DNA of 64,000 bases from Acidimicrobiia bacterium. GTDB lineage: Bacteria > Actinomycetota > Acidimicrobiia > Spongiisociales > UBA11373. The notes beneath the pieces are model-generated. The model saw nothing but the letters and a program-made list of their open reading frames with translations. It ran no database searches and had not been told where the DNA came from. The stretch is taken from positions 372,001 to 436,000 of the forward strand of contig CP129495.1 of assembly GCA_030584185.1 (NCBI GenBank). Direction: 5' to 3'. The translations under genes were made by a program, and so were the position numbers. Below are positions 39,460-48,460 of the stretch, one piece after another (positions within the stretch are counted from its first letter, which is position 1; each line of letters opens with the position of its first letter).

Positions 39460-40175
39460 CGGGGGACCAGGATCCGACGGCAGTGGATGCAGCGGGGAGG
39501 TTCCTCCTTGAGCACCTGAACCTCCTCCGCCGCCGAGAGGCGCAGGTGACATCCAGAACAGGTGCGCTCGACGAGGGCGGCGGCGGCCACACCTTCCTTC
39601 GATGGTCGGATCTCCTCGTACAGGGCAATCAGCTCGGGATCGATGGTGGGCACCAACACGGCCTTCTCCGCCTCGAGACGGGCGATGTCGGCGTCGATCT
39701 CCTTCCAGGCGGCGCCTATCTCGGTCTCCAACTGCGACTTCTCGACGGTGATCCGGTCACGCTCCGAGGTCATCTGCTCCAGGCTCGCCGACTCAGACTG
39801 CTGCCGTTCGAGGAGCGCCAGGGCCTCATCCTCCCGGGTGGAGATCCTCTTGCGCAGCATCTCCACCTCGTCGCGCAGGTGGGTGGCGTCCCGCGCTGAG
39901 AGCCCACCGGCGTAGAGGCGGCTCTCCTCGCGCCTGAGCTTGTCCTCGTCGAAACCCATCTCGCCTTCCACCCGGTCCTCGGCAAGAGAGAGATCGCGCA
40001 GCCGCGACTCGGCCTCGCCGATCGCCGACGCCAGCTTCTCGAGGCGAACATGAGCGGTCCGAAACCGCGCCAGGGCGGAAAGGCCGTTGCGACGCTCCAA
40101 CAGCCGATCGATGGCACTGTCGAGGCGCTGCAACTCGAGGAGGTCCTCCAAACTGCGCATCTCCTCCAATGGCAC
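39456..40175 (-). CDS. Coiled-coil protein with C4 zinc ribbon (CT398/Rv2229c-like)
   Basis: A 239-residue protein: a long antiparallel coiled coil (about 10-180) followed by a zinc ribbon with 'RTCSGCHLRL' and 'RCIHCRRIL'. Proteins of this kind are thought to be nucleic-acid or export-apparatus adaptors, without a settled function. The start is unclear among GTG 40175, TTG 40169 (AGGAG 5 nt upstream) and ATG 40160. A TAGCCT box lies at 40197-40202. Confidence 0.85.
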   Translation of the reverse strand: MPLEEMRSLEDLLELQRLDSAIDRLLERRNGLSALARFRTAHVRLEKLASAIGEAESRLRDLSLAEDRVEGEMGFDEDKLRREESRLYAGGLSARDATHLRDEVEMLRKRISTREDEALALLERQQSESASLEQMTSERDRITVEKSQLETEIGAAWKEIDADIARLEAEKAVLVPTIDPELIALYEEIRPSKEGVAAAALVERTCSGCHLRLSAAEEVQVLKEEPPRCIHCRRILVPR

Positions 40176-40324
40176 TCCTGGCCGGCGGCTTGGGAAGGCT
40201 AACCGTCACCGGCCGCCTGTCGGCCGCTCCCGGACGGCTAGCGTCGACTCCGGGAGACCCCTCACACCATGACGCCAGCGATCGAGTCCCCTCGCACGAC
40301 CCGCACCTGCCGGACGCCCAACCG

Positions 40325-40657
40325 ATGACGGTCCTCTACGACCTGGTCGTCGGCCTGCTCCTCGGGTCACTGGCGTGGCTGGCGGTGGTGCTCGCCATCG
40401 GTCTGGTTCCGGCGGCGGCCGCCCGCCTCCTCCCCGATCCGCCAGCCCACCAGACCGCGCTGCGAGGGGCCTTGGTGGGCGCTCTGCTGGCAGTGGGCAT
40501 CGCCGACCGTCTCGGGCTGCCCGACCCGACGGCGCTCCTGGTGGCAGGGAGACGACTCATCCCGCTGTGGGCGCTCGCAGGAGCCGTGGCAGGCGTGGCG
40601 TCGACGGTGATCAGCCGCCGGGTTCGCCGGCAGGCGCCTCCGGTCGCGGGAGGATGA
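40325..40657 (+). CDS. Small membrane protein
   Basis: A 110-residue protein with three hydrophobic segments (about 5-28, 45-62, 78-98) and a basic tail. No family recognised. There is no ribosome site, but a 19-codon leader frame from ATG 40269 ends in an ATGA overlap with this start, so translation may be coupled. The last 47 nt overlap the heme ATPase gene on the other strand. Confidence 0.5.
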   Translation: MTVLYDLVVGLLLGSLAWLAVVLAIGLVPAAAARLLPDPPAHQTALRGALVGALLAVGIADRLGLPDPTALLVAGRRLIPLWALAGAVAGVASTVISRRVRRQAPPVAGG

Positions 40658-41396
40658 CCGGCGAGCCGTCGCGCGGGTGGGCGATCACGTCCACCCGCTG
40701 GCCGTAGACAGTCTGCAGCGCATCCGCCGTCAGTACCTCGGATGGGGCGCCGATCGAGTGGAGCCTCCCTTCGGCGAGCAGGGCCACCCGGTCGGCGTGA
40801 CGGCCGGCCAGGTTCAGATCGTGGAGCACCACCATGATCGCCGCCCCGCTCTCCGCCAGGCCCCGGAGAACACCCATCACCAGCTCCTGGTGGCGCAGGT
40901 CGAGGGTGGCGGTCGGCTCGTCGAGGAACAACACCGGGGTCTCCTGGGCAAGCACTCGCGCCATGGCGACGCGGGTCTGCTCGCCGCCGCTGAGCGTCGG
41001 GTACGACCGGTCGGCCAGGTGCGTGGTGTCGGTGGCGCCCATCGCCTCGGCCACCGCCGCGGTGTCGTCGCCGTCGGGTGCGGCGTACCGTCCCATCATC
41101 ACAACGTCCAGGCAGCGAAAGGCGAACCCGAGCACCGACTGCTGAGGCAACACCGCCCGGCGACGGGCACGTTCCAGAGGGTGCAGCGTCGCCAGGTCGT
41201 CCCCGAGGATCCACACCGATCCGGCGCTCGGCTCCCACTCGCCGCTCAGCACCCGAACCAGAGACGTCTTTCCGGCACCGTTCGGCCCGACAACCGCCAC
41301 GACCTCTCCCGGCTGCAGCACCAGATCGACATCGCGCAGGAGCTGCCGCCCCTCGACGCCGAGTCCGACTCCCCTGACCGTCACCGCGGCGGTCAA
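40611..41396 (-). CDS. hmuV: Heme/iron ABC transporter ATPase (HmuV-like)
   Basis: A 261-residue ATPase. Walker A 'GPNGAGKTSLVRVLSGEW', signature 'LSGGEQTRVAMARVLAQE', Walker B 'VLFLDEPTATLDLRHQ' and the HmuV-like 'AVLPQQSVLGFAFRCLDVVMMGR' region are present; the D-loop form DLRHQ is characteristic of HmuV. It starts at TTG 41396, in a TTGA overlap with the permease stop, with GGAGG 6 nt upstream. Last gene of the hmuTUV-type operon. Confidence 0.85.
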   Translation of the reverse strand: MTAAVTVRGVGLGVEGRQLLRDVDLVLQPGEVVAVVGPNGAGKTSLVRVLSGEWEPSAGSVWILGDDLATLHPLERARRRAVLPQQSVLGFAFRCLDVVMMGRYAAPDGDDTAAVAEAMGATDTTHLADRSYPTLSGGEQTRVAMARVLAQETPVLFLDEPTATLDLRHQELVMGVLRGLAESGAAIMVVLHDLNLAGRHADRVALLAEGRLHSIGAPSEVLTADALQTVYGQRVDVIAHPRDGSPVILPRPEAPAGEPGG

Positions 41397-42430
41397 CCCC
41401 AGCCTCCCTGCTCTCGTCGGGTGCGGCGCAGCAGCCACAGGAAGGCTGGGCCGCCGACCAGGGCGGTGAGCAGGCCGACGGGAACCTCGAGCGGAGAGGC
41501 CACTGTTCGGGCGAGGGTGTCGGCCCCGACCACCAGAGCGGCACCCCCGATCGCCGACGCCGGCAACAGCAGACGGTGGCCCGGCCCGGCCCCCAGGCGG
41601 ATGGCGTGGGGCACCAGGAGGCCGACGAAGCCGATCACTCCTGCGGCGGCGACAGTGGCGCCGACGACGGCAGTGGAGAGGAGCAGCACTCGCCTGCGGG
41701 TGGCTTCGACGTCGACCCCCAGGTGGTAGGCCTCCCGCTCGCCGAGCAACACCAGATCGAGGCGCCTCCCCTCTCCTGGGAGCAGGACGAGCCCGACCAG
41801 GACGAATGGGACCGTGATCCCGAGCAGGCCCCAGGTGGATACTCCCAGTCCGCCTAGCGAGTAGAAGAGCGGGGTGCCCAGACGGGGGTCGTCGGCGAGC
41901 ACGCTGAGAAAGCCCGCCAGGGCGCCGCCCAATGCGGCGACGGCGATCCCGGCGAGGATCAGCGTGACCACCTCGGTGCGGCCCTGATGGCGGGCCAGGG
42001 TGTAGACGGCTGCGCCCGCGGCGAGTCCACCGACGAAGGCGCCAATCGGGCCGGCGATGGTCCCCACCGCCCCCTCCAGAGCCAGGATTCCAAGGGCCGA
42101 ACCGGCGGCGGCACCGCTGGAGATCCCGATCAGCTGGGGGTCGGCCAGCGGGTTGCGAAAGATCCCCTGGAGTGCCGCCCCGGCCATGCCCAGACCGGCG
42201 CCGACCGTCACACCGAGCAGCACCCGGGGGAGCCGGATCGACCAGAGCACGGCGTCCTGCTGGGAGGTGAACCCGCTGCCCTCGACGCCGGCGTGTTCCA
42301 GCAGGATCGACACCACCTGTCGCGGCGAGATGGAGACCGCTCCGGTCCCGAGAGACACCACGATCAAGGCGACGAGGAGCACCCCCAGACCGGTGAGTAG
42401 GGCAGGCGGCGAGATCCGCCGCGGGCTCAC
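41393..42430 (-). CDS. hmuU: Heme/iron ABC permease (FecCD family, HmuU-like)
   Basis: A 345-residue permease with about nine or ten helices. The FecCD signature 'GAALQGIFRNPLADPQLIG' is complete, followed by 'SSGAAAGSALGI'. The family imports heme, siderophores or B12; hemin is inferred from the partner types. It overlaps both neighbours by 4 nt. Confidence 0.87.
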   Translation of the reverse strand: MSPRRISPPALLTGLGVLLVALIVVSLGTGAVSISPRQVVSILLEHAGVEGSGFTSQQDAVLWSIRLPRVLLGVTVGAGLGMAGAALQGIFRNPLADPQLIGISSGAAAGSALGILALEGAVGTIAGPIGAFVGGLAAGAAVYTLARHQGRTEVVTLILAGIAVAALGGALAGFLSVLADDPRLGTPLFYSLGGLGVSTWGLLGITVPFVLVGLVLLPGEGRRLDLVLLGEREAYHLGVDVEATRRRVLLLSTAVVGATVAAAGVIGFVGLLVPHAIRLGAGPGHRLLLPASAIGGAALVVGADTLARTVASPLEVPVGLLTALVGGPAFLWLLRRTRREQGGWG

Positions 42431-43362
42431 CCTTCGATCTCCGGGTGCAGGGCGCGCACCAACAGATCTGCCAGCACACCGGTGCGCGGCCCCATCCCCA
42501 GCAAGAGCAGATCCTCGTACACCAGGACCCGACCCGACTGCCCTGCCGGGGTCTGGGCAATCCCGGGCAGCTGCAGGAACCCCTCCAACCCGCCCCGCTG
42601 TTCGAACCCACGCTCGGCGGTGATGATCACGTCCGGGGCCGCCGCCACCATCGCCTCGGGGGTCAGCGGCACGAACCCGTCGGCCCCGGCAGGAGGCCCG
42701 ACATCTTCGGCGCCAAGAGCAGCGATCACCCCCTCGAATACGGTGTTCTCACCGAGCAGGAGGACGGTGTCACGAGAAGCCACGTACACCACCGCCACCC
42801 TCGGACGGCTGGTGGCGGTGGCGGCCAGAGCCACGGCGGCGTCGATCTCTGCCTGGACCTCGCTCGCCAGGCGATCACCTTCGGTGGGGACCCCGAGGAC
42901 TTCGGCCACGGCGCGGATCTTCTCGGCCGGGGCGTCCAGTCCCGAGTACCGCGGGAACAGCACCACCGGCACACCGGCACCGCGCACCTGGGCGATCACC
43001 TCCGGCGGCGATGCGTCCAGGTCTCCGATCACCAGGGTCGGCTCCAGAGCCAGGATCGGCTCTGCGAGCAGACGGAACTCGACCCCCACCTTGGGGAGTA
43101 CCCGCATCTCTTCCTTGGGGTACACCGACGAGAGGTCGACACCGACCAGGTTCTCTCCGAGTCCCAGTGCCCACACCATCTCGCTGAAGTCCCCGCTGAC
43201 CGAGACGATGCGCGACACGTCGGTCACGGTCGAGGTCACCCCGTCTGGACCCGCGTAGATGGACACCGGATCGCCGGCAGTCGTCGTGGCGGCGTCGGAA
43301 CCGCCGCATGCGGCCATCGCAAGCGCCAAGAGCATCACCAGGCGCACCAACCCCATTCGCAT
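42427..43362 (-). CDS. hmuT: Heme/iron ABC substrate-binding lipoprotein (HmuT-like)
   Basis: A 311-residue class III binding protein. Lipoprotein signal 'LLALAMAACGGS' with Cys near 19, then the N-lobe 'RIVSVSGDFSEMVWALGLGE' and 'EPTLVIGDLDASPPEV', as in HmuT/BtuF. ATG 43362 was chosen because a TAGCGT box lies 7 nt upstream; longer upstream frames would cross it. It is the first gene of the importer. Confidence 0.85.
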   Translation of the reverse strand: MRMGLVRLVMLLALAMAACGGSDAATTTAGDPVSIYAGPDGVTSTVTDVSRIVSVSGDFSEMVWALGLGENLVGVDLSSVYPKEEMRVLPKVGVEFRLLAEPILALEPTLVIGDLDASPPEVIAQVRGAGVPVVLFPRYSGLDAPAEKIRAVAEVLGVPTEGDRLASEVQAEIDAAVALAATATSRPRVAVVYVASRDTVLLLGENTVFEGVIAALGAEDVGPPAGADGFVPLTPEAMVAAAPDVIITAERGFEQRGGLEGFLQLPGIAQTPAGQSGRVLVYEDLLLLGMGPRTGVLADLLVRALHPEIEG

Positions 43363-43369
43363 GGAACGT

Positions 43370-43375
43370 ACGCTA
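43370..43375 (-). promoter_or_regulatory. Leaderless -10 box TAGCGT for hmuT
   Basis: TAGCGT, 7-nt spacer, ATG at 43362. No obvious iron-regulator palindrome was seen next to it. Confidence 0.5.
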
Positions 43376-43459
43376 TCGGCATGGACCTTCGACGCCGTGT
43401 CGACATGGGAATGGGGGCCAGGTGCCGGTGGTTGGTCGGCGTGAAGGAAGGAAACCGCA

Positions 43460-43867
43460 ATGGACGACATCGCCACCCTGCTCCACCAGCCCGGCTCCAC
43501 GGTCGCCGTGGTGGGGGCGACCGACGATGAGAGCAAGTACGGCAACAAGATCTACCGCGACCTCAAGGCGAAGGGATTCACCGTGTTCGCGGTGAACCCG
43601 GGCCGAGACACCGTGGACGGGGACCCATGTTGGCCGACACTGTCCTCCCTCCCCGAGCCGCCGACCATCGTCGACATCGTCGTGCCCCCCGCACTGACCC
43701 TCGAGGTCCTCAAGGAGTGCGACCGGCTCGGCCTGCGCAACGTCTGGGTGCAGCCGGGGGCCGCCGACGAGGCGGTGCGTGAGTTCGTTGCCGCCCACGA
43801 CTTCAACGCCCTCGTCGACGCATGCATCATGGTGCACTCCCGCGCAGTCGGCACCGGGTCCTCCTGA
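43460..43867 (+). CDS. CoA-binding Rossmann protein (YccU-like)
   Basis: A 135-residue single-domain protein with the CoA-binding motif 'VAVVGATDDESKYGNKIYRD' at residues 15-34 and 'VNPGRDTVDGDPCWPTLSSL'. It matches YccU-type proteins, related to the N-terminal domain of ADP-forming acyl-CoA synthetase but without a catalytic part. GGAAGG lies 7 nt before the ATG. Role unknown. Confidence 0.88.
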   Translation: MDDIATLLHQPGSTVAVVGATDDESKYGNKIYRDLKAKGFTVFAVNPGRDTVDGDPCWPTLSSLPEPPTIVDIVVPPALTLEVLKECDRLGLRNVWVQPGAADEAVREFVAAHDFNALVDACIMVHSRAVGTGSS

Positions 43868-43886
43868 CGGGAAGGCCTCCGTCCCC

Positions 43887-43892
43887 TACTCT
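43887..43892 (+). promoter_or_regulatory. -10 box TACTCT for the glutamate dehydrogenase gene
   Basis: TACTCT, 30 nt before the TTG start; the leader contains the AAGGGG ribosome site. Confidence 0.4.
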
Positions 43893-43922
43893 CCAGGGTC
43901 TCGCCGGCGACAAGGGGACGAG

Positions 43923-45224
43923 TTGCAGTCTGAGGTCCTCAACCCGCATCGGATAGCCCGCATCCAGTTCGACCGGGCGGCCTCTCTGATCGACACCCCG
44001 CAGGGATGGGGCGGCATGGACGAGTGGCTGTTCCAGCCGGAGCAGACCTTGATGGTGACGATTCCGGTGGTGATGGACGACGGGGTGGTGCGCACCTTTC
44101 GCGGCTACCGGGTGATCCACAACACGGTGCGCGGCCCCGGCAAGGGCGGCATCCGCTTCCATCCGGCGGTGAACGAGGACGAGGTCAGGGCCCTCGCCAC
44201 CTGGATGACCTGGAAATGCGCCGTGGTGGGCGTTCCCTTCGGCGGGGCCAAAGGCGGAGTCTGCTGCGACCCGACCACGCTGTCGACCGACGAACGGCGA
44301 CGGATCACCCGCAGGTTCATCGCCGCCCTCGGCGACAACATCGGACCCCACACCGACATCCCTGCGCCGGACCCGTACACCGACTCGCAGACCATGGCCT
44401 GGATCTACGACACGTACTCGATGATGCACCCCGGCCGCAACACGCTGCCGGTCGTCACCGGAAAGCCCCTCGACATCGGAGGCATCGTGGGCAGGACCAC
44501 CGCCACCGGGCGCGGCGTGTTCCTCGCCACCCGCCACTTCCTGGAGATCGGGGGGCTGCCCGGACTGGAATCGCTCGAAAGCGCCGCCGTCGCCATCCAG
44601 GGCTTCGGCAACGCCGGCAGGCACAGCGCGGCGTTCTTCGCCGAGGCCGGGGCTCGAATCGTGGCGGTGAGCGACACGCGGGGAACGGTCGTCAACGGGT
44701 CGGGAATCGACGTCGCCGCCGTCATCGCCCACAAGGACGAGACCGGAGCCGTCGCCGGCGCTCCCGGCACCGAGACCATGCCCCCCGAGGCCGCCCTCGA
44801 GGCCGACTGCGACATCCTGATCCCGGCGGCCATGGAGAACCAGATCACGGCGGCCAACGCCGACTCGGTGAAGGCGCGTCTCGTCGTTGAGGCCGCCAAC
44901 GGACCGACCACACCGGCCGCAGACCGGATCCTGGCCGGTCGCGGGGTGGCGGTCCTTCCCGACATCCTGGCCAACGCCGGCGGCGTGGTGGTGTCGTACT
45001 TCGAGTGGGTGCAGAACCTCCAGAACGAGGAGTGGGACGAGGACCGCGTGGAGCAGGGTCTGGCGAAGCGGATGCGACGGGCGACCGAATCGGTGGTGGA
45101 ACGCCTGGCCACCCTGCCCGCTCCGACGGGCGGTGAACCGGGGCCGGACCTGAGGGTGGCGGCAACGGCCCGAGCCGTAGAACGCACCCGAGCCACCGCC
45201 GAGGAGCGCGGCGTCTGGCCCTGA
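43923..45224 (+). CDS. Glutamate dehydrogenase (Glu/Leu/Phe dehydrogenase family)
   Basis: A 433-residue enzyme linking glutamate and 2-oxoglutarate. 'GPGKGGIRFHPAVN', 'TWKCAVVGVPFGGAKGGV' (catalytic Lys in GGAKGG) and 'APDPYTDSQTMAWIYD' are intact, and the Rossmann motif is 'AIQGFGNAGRHSA'. The length fits the short hexameric type. TTG 43923 was chosen because AAGGGGACGAG is directly upstream and a longer frame would cross the promoter. It may feed the nitrogen released by the adjacent amine catabolism genes (inference). Confidence 0.92.
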   Translation: MQSEVLNPHRIARIQFDRAASLIDTPQGWGGMDEWLFQPEQTLMVTIPVVMDDGVVRTFRGYRVIHNTVRGPGKGGIRFHPAVNEDEVRALATWMTWKCAVVGVPFGGAKGGVCCDPTTLSTDERRRITRRFIAALGDNIGPHTDIPAPDPYTDSQTMAWIYDTYSMMHPGRNTLPVVTGKPLDIGGIVGRTTATGRGVFLATRHFLEIGGLPGLESLESAAVAIQGFGNAGRHSAAFFAEAGARIVAVSDTRGTVVNGSGIDVAAVIAHKDETGAVAGAPGTETMPPEAALEADCDILIPAAMENQITAANADSVKARLVVEAANGPTTPAADRILAGRGVAVLPDILANAGGVVVSYFEWVQNLQNEEWDEDRVEQGLAKRMRRATESVVERLATLPAPTGGEPGPDLRVAATARAVERTRATAEERGVWP

Positions 45225-45230
45225 CGGATC

Positions 45231-46586
45231 TCAGCCGACCGGAAGGCGGTCGAGGATCGCCTGCCGGATCCGGGCACGCCGCCCGCCCTCTTCCGAGTGA
45301 TCGATCGACTCGGTGAGACGCCGACCCAGGTTGACGCCGACCCAGCGCAACGGCTCCGGCTCCCATCGCCGGGCCCGATGCCCCACCCAGGGCAGCGAGA
45401 GCAGGTCGCTGTCGGCACCTGTGATCAGGTCGCTCACGGTTCGGCCCATCAGGTTGGCGGTAGCCACCCCCTGGCCCACATAGTTTCCCACGGCCACCAG
45501 CGACCCCTCGGCGGAAATCGACGGGCGCCAATCCCGAGGAATGGCGAGCGGGCCTCCCCACTCCCCCTCGTACCGCACTCCACCGAGCGCCGGGAACAGG
45601 TCGGCGAGCGTCATCCGCAGGAACTCGAAGGTCGCAGCGTTGCGATCGAAACCAGGCTCGATACGCGACCCGTAGTGGTACGGGGCGCCCCGGCCACCGA
45701 AGGCGATTCGTCCATCTGCCGTCCGCTGCCCGTAGATGATCATGTGGCGGCCATCGGAGAAGGTCTCCCGCTGGGCCAGGCCGATCTCCTCCCAGGCGGC
45801 TTCCGGCAGCGGCTCGGTCACCACCATCAACGAGTACACCGGGATGGCCCGTCGGCGACGACCAGGCAGTCGCACCCCGTAGGCCTCGGTGGCGAGAACA
45901 ACCCGGTCGGCCCGGATCCGGCCACCCGGGGTCTCCACGCCCCCTGCAACGGGGACGCCGGGCGTCCCTTCGAAGATGCGTACCCCGCGCCTTTCCACGG
46001 CCGCAGCCAGGCCCAGCACCAGCCGGGCCGGGTCCAGCGCCGCGCAGTGCGGTGTGTACGAGGCCCCGTGGTTGCGGGATGTGTTGAGTCTGCGTCGTGC
46101 CTCAACGGGCTCCAGCCAGAGTCCGTCGTGGTCGCTGAACCCCGCCGAGTGCTTCAACTCGAGCGATGCCTTGAGCCGGGCGACGTGGGCGGGTCGCGTT
46201 GCGGTCACGATGGTGCCCCCCCGTGCCCAGTCGCAGTCGATCGCCTCGCTCTGCAGCACCCTCTCGAACTCGTCGAGGGTCGAGATCATCTGGCGATAGG
46301 TTCGGGCTGCCCCGTCACGGGTCTTCGGATCGGCGAGCATCCGGTCCAACCCGGCCACCTTGGCCGAGGCCCATCCGCCGTTGCGTCCCGAAGCCCCGAA
46401 TCCCACGAAGTGGCTGTCGATCACAGCCACCCGAAGGCCGGGGTCGGCAAGGGCCAGGTAGTAGGCGGACCACAACCCGGTGTAGCCGGCGCCGATGATG
46501 CAGACGTCGAAGTCGGTGTCTCCGCTCAGGCCGGGCCTGATGGGTCTATCCAGACGGTCCATCCAGTAGGACACGCCGACGGTCAT
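45231..46586 (-). CDS. FAD-dependent amine oxidoreductase (PuuB/DAO-like)
   Basis: A 451-residue protein. The FAD motif 'CIIGAGYTGLWSAYYLA' begins near residue 28, followed by 'FGASGRNGGWASA', the loop found in gamma-glutamylputrescine oxidase and related DAO-family enzymes; 'VAVGNYVGQGVATANLMGR' closes the FAD site. It would oxidise an amine to an aldehyde with peroxide release. It overlaps the adjacent aldehyde dehydrogenase by 4 nt, which would oxidise that aldehyde. Substrate unproven. Confidence 0.85.
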   Translation of the reverse strand: MTVGVSYWMDRLDRPIRPGLSGDTDFDVCIIGAGYTGLWSAYYLALADPGLRVAVIDSHFVGFGASGRNGGWASAKVAGLDRMLADPKTRDGAARTYRQMISTLDEFERVLQSEAIDCDWARGGTIVTATRPAHVARLKASLELKHSAGFSDHDGLWLEPVEARRRLNTSRNHGASYTPHCAALDPARLVLGLAAAVERRGVRIFEGTPGVPVAGGVETPGGRIRADRVVLATEAYGVRLPGRRRRAIPVYSLMVVTEPLPEAAWEEIGLAQRETFSDGRHMIIYGQRTADGRIAFGGRGAPYHYGSRIEPGFDRNAATFEFLRMTLADLFPALGGVRYEGEWGGPLAIPRDWRPSISAEGSLVAVGNYVGQGVATANLMGRTVSDLITGADSDLLSLPWVGHRARRWEPEPLRWVGVNLGRRLTESIDHSEEGGRRARIRQAILDRLPVG

Positions 46587-48025
46587 CCGAACCACCAGGG
46601 CTTCACCTCGGGCTCCACGTTCCAGTGAACGTGCTTGGGGTAGGTGTAGGCATCGAGCCCCTCGATGCCCAGCTCCCGGGCGGCGCCACTCGCCCGAACC
46701 CCTCCGAACGGGGCGGCCGGGTTGTCTACCACTCCCTCGTTGACCCACAGGTTCCCCACCGGGAGCGTGTCATAGGATCGCTTGACCAGACGAGCATCCC
46801 CGGTGTAGATCGATGCCCCCAGGCCGTAGGGCGTGTCGGCGGCCAGGGCGAAGGCATCGTCGGGCTCGTCGAAGGCCATGACCGGCAGCACCGGTCCGAA
46901 GGTCTCCTCGTTCATCAGGCTCATCGTGTGGTCGACGTCGGCCACCAGAGCGGGTGAGAGCCAGAACCCGGGATCCTGCCGGTCGCCTCCGACGACGACA
47001 CGGGCCCCGGCCTCTTCGGCCTGCCGGATGTGGGCGATGACGCGGGCGCGGCCGGCCTCGGTGCGCATCGGCCCCACCTCGGTCGCCGGATCGAAAGGGT
47101 CACCGACACGGATTCGAGCGGTCGCTGCTGCGGCCGCCTCGACGAACTCGGCGTACCTGCTGCGGGCGACGTAGACGCGCTCGGTGGAGGTGCACACCTG
47201 GCCGGTGTTGAGGAAGGACGACCAAACCACCCCAGGAACGGCCACTTCGAGATCGGCGTCGGCGAAGACGATCGCCGGGTCCTTGCCCCCCAGTTCCAGG
47301 AGCACCGGTCGCGTCAGCATGGCGCACGCCTCCCCGATGGCCCGCCCGGCCGAGGTCGATCCGGTGAAGGCGACCAGATCCACTTCGGATGCGTTGACCA
47401 GCCACTCCCCCACCTCCCTCCCCCCGACCACGGCGTTGACCACCCCGGGCGGGGTCACCTCGGCGAGCAGGCCCGCCAGGAACTGCGTGGTGCGTGTCGT
47501 CTCCGGAGCACCCTTCAACACCACCGTGTTGCCGGCGGCGAGTGCCGGCGCCACTTTGTGCACCATCAGGGCCAGGGGGTAGTTGTAGGGAGCGATGGCG
47601 GCCACGACGCCGTACGGCGATCGGAGCACCAGCGACAGCTGTCCGGGATCGTTTGACGGGACCACCCGGCCCCGGTGGTGGCGGGCGAGGTGGGCATACT
47701 GGCGTAGCACGAACGCGGTCCAAGCCACGTACACCCGATTGCGGGTGATGGCGCGGCCGGTATCGGCAGTCACCAGGGCGAGCAGTTCCTCCGACCTCGC
47801 CTCGACCAGGTCGGCAGCAGCCAGGAGGGCGTCGCTCCGGGTCTGCTGGGCGGCGTCACGCCAGGCCGGGAATGCGGCGCGGGCGGCGGCGACAGCGGCG
47901 ACGACCTGTTCCTCGCCCGCCGATGCGATCGTGGCCGTCGGTTCGCCTCGTACGGGATCGATCACATCGAACGAGGGACCCGATCCGGTGAGGCTCTCCC
48001 CAGCGATGATCAGACGGTCGTGCAT
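46583..48025 (-). CDS. NAD(P)-dependent aldehyde dehydrogenase
   Basis: A 480-residue ALDH. General base in 'VLLELGGKDPAIVF', catalytic Cys in 'NTGQVCTSTERVYV', and cofactor segment 'PYNYPLALMVHKVAPALAAG' are intact. ATG 48025 is preferred over the GTG 6 nt upstream because TACGAT lies 9 nt before it. It forms a two-gene unit with the amine oxidase, consistent with amine to carboxylate oxidation. Confidence 0.92.
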   Translation of the reverse strand: MHDRLIIAGESLTGSGPSFDVIDPVRGEPTATIASAGEEQVVAAVAAARAAFPAWRDAAQQTRSDALLAAADLVEARSEELLALVTADTGRAITRNRVYVAWTAFVLRQYAHLARHHRGRVVPSNDPGQLSLVLRSPYGVVAAIAPYNYPLALMVHKVAPALAAGNTVVLKGAPETTRTTQFLAGLLAEVTPPGVVNAVVGGREVGEWLVNASEVDLVAFTGSTSAGRAIGEACAMLTRPVLLELGGKDPAIVFADADLEVAVPGVVWSSFLNTGQVCTSTERVYVARSRYAEFVEAAAAATARIRVGDPFDPATEVGPMRTEAGRARVIAHIRQAEEAGARVVVGGDRQDPGFWLSPALVADVDHTMSLMNEETFGPVLPVMAFDEPDDAFALAADTPYGLGASIYTGDARLVKRSYDTLPVGNLWVNEGVVDNPAAPFGGVRASGAARELGIEGLDAYTYPKHVHWNVEPEVKPWWFG

Positions 48026-48034
48026 CGGCACCGG

Positions 48035-48040
48035 ATCGTA
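48035..48040 (-). promoter_or_regulatory. Leaderless -10 box TACGAT for the ALDH-amine oxidase unit
   Basis: TACGAT, 9-nt spacer, ATG at 48025. Confidence 0.5.
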
Positions 48041-48069
48041 ACGGGGCTAATCGACCCTCCGAACGCGCC

Positions 48070-48096
48070 GGGAGGGCGGGACCAGCCCGCCCTCCC
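48070..48096 (-). terminator. Terminator of the Lys-rich peptide gene
   Basis: An 11-bp perfect stem GGGAGGGCGGG / CCCGCCCTCCC with a 5-nt loop, 16 nt after the peptide's stop codon. Confidence 0.75.
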
Positions 48097-48112
48097 CGAC
48101 ATCGCGTCAGCG

Positions 48113-48205
48113 CTACTTCTTCTTCGCGCCCTTGGCCGCAGGCTTCTTGGCCGCGCCGGCCTTGGGGGCGGCGGGCTTCTTCGCGGGCTTCTTGGCAGTC
48201 GCCAT
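48113..48205 (-). CDS. Lysine/alanine-rich 30-residue basic peptide
   Basis: A 30-codon gene beginning 'MATAKKPAKKPAAPKAG' and ending 'KGAKKK'. It contains 11 lysines plus Ala, Pro and Gly only (one Thr), with repeats of AKKPA. This resembles histone H1-like tails and HU/HctB-type basic domains, so nucleic-acid binding is plausible. AAGGA lies 5 nt before the ATG and a perfect terminator follows the stop, which argues for a real, separately expressed gene despite its size. Confidence 0.7.
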   Translation of the reverse strand: MATAKKPAKKPAAPKAGAAKKPAAKGAKKK

Positions 48206-48314
48206 CGTCATCCTTCTCTCGACTCCTCCGCTGTAGAAGGAGTGCCCATGCCCCTCGCGGGGCCGTTGCCGGAATGTCTAATCACGGAAGGCCCGCAGGT
48301 CCACGCCATCCCGA

Positions 48315-48431
48315 GGCAGAACCCTGCCAACTTGGTGACCGCCCAAGGCACCATGCTGGCGCCCCACGACACCTCCAGGGCGGCCATCGGCCAGCACCCC
48401 AGAGCGTGCCGGTCGCTGGCAGGACCCTGCC
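48315..48431. repeat. Two near-identical inverted repeats upstream of the LuxR-type gene
   Basis: GGCAGAACCCTGCC (48315-48328) and GGCAGGACCCTGCC (48418-48431) differ at one base and are 103 bp apart, and a half site (AACCCTGCC) lies at 48451-48459 beside the -10 box. They could be operators. The rest of the 48206-48460 gap shows no gene I can support. Confidence 0.4.
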
Positions 48432-48460
48432 GTGACGGGGCACGACCCTGAACCCTGCCC

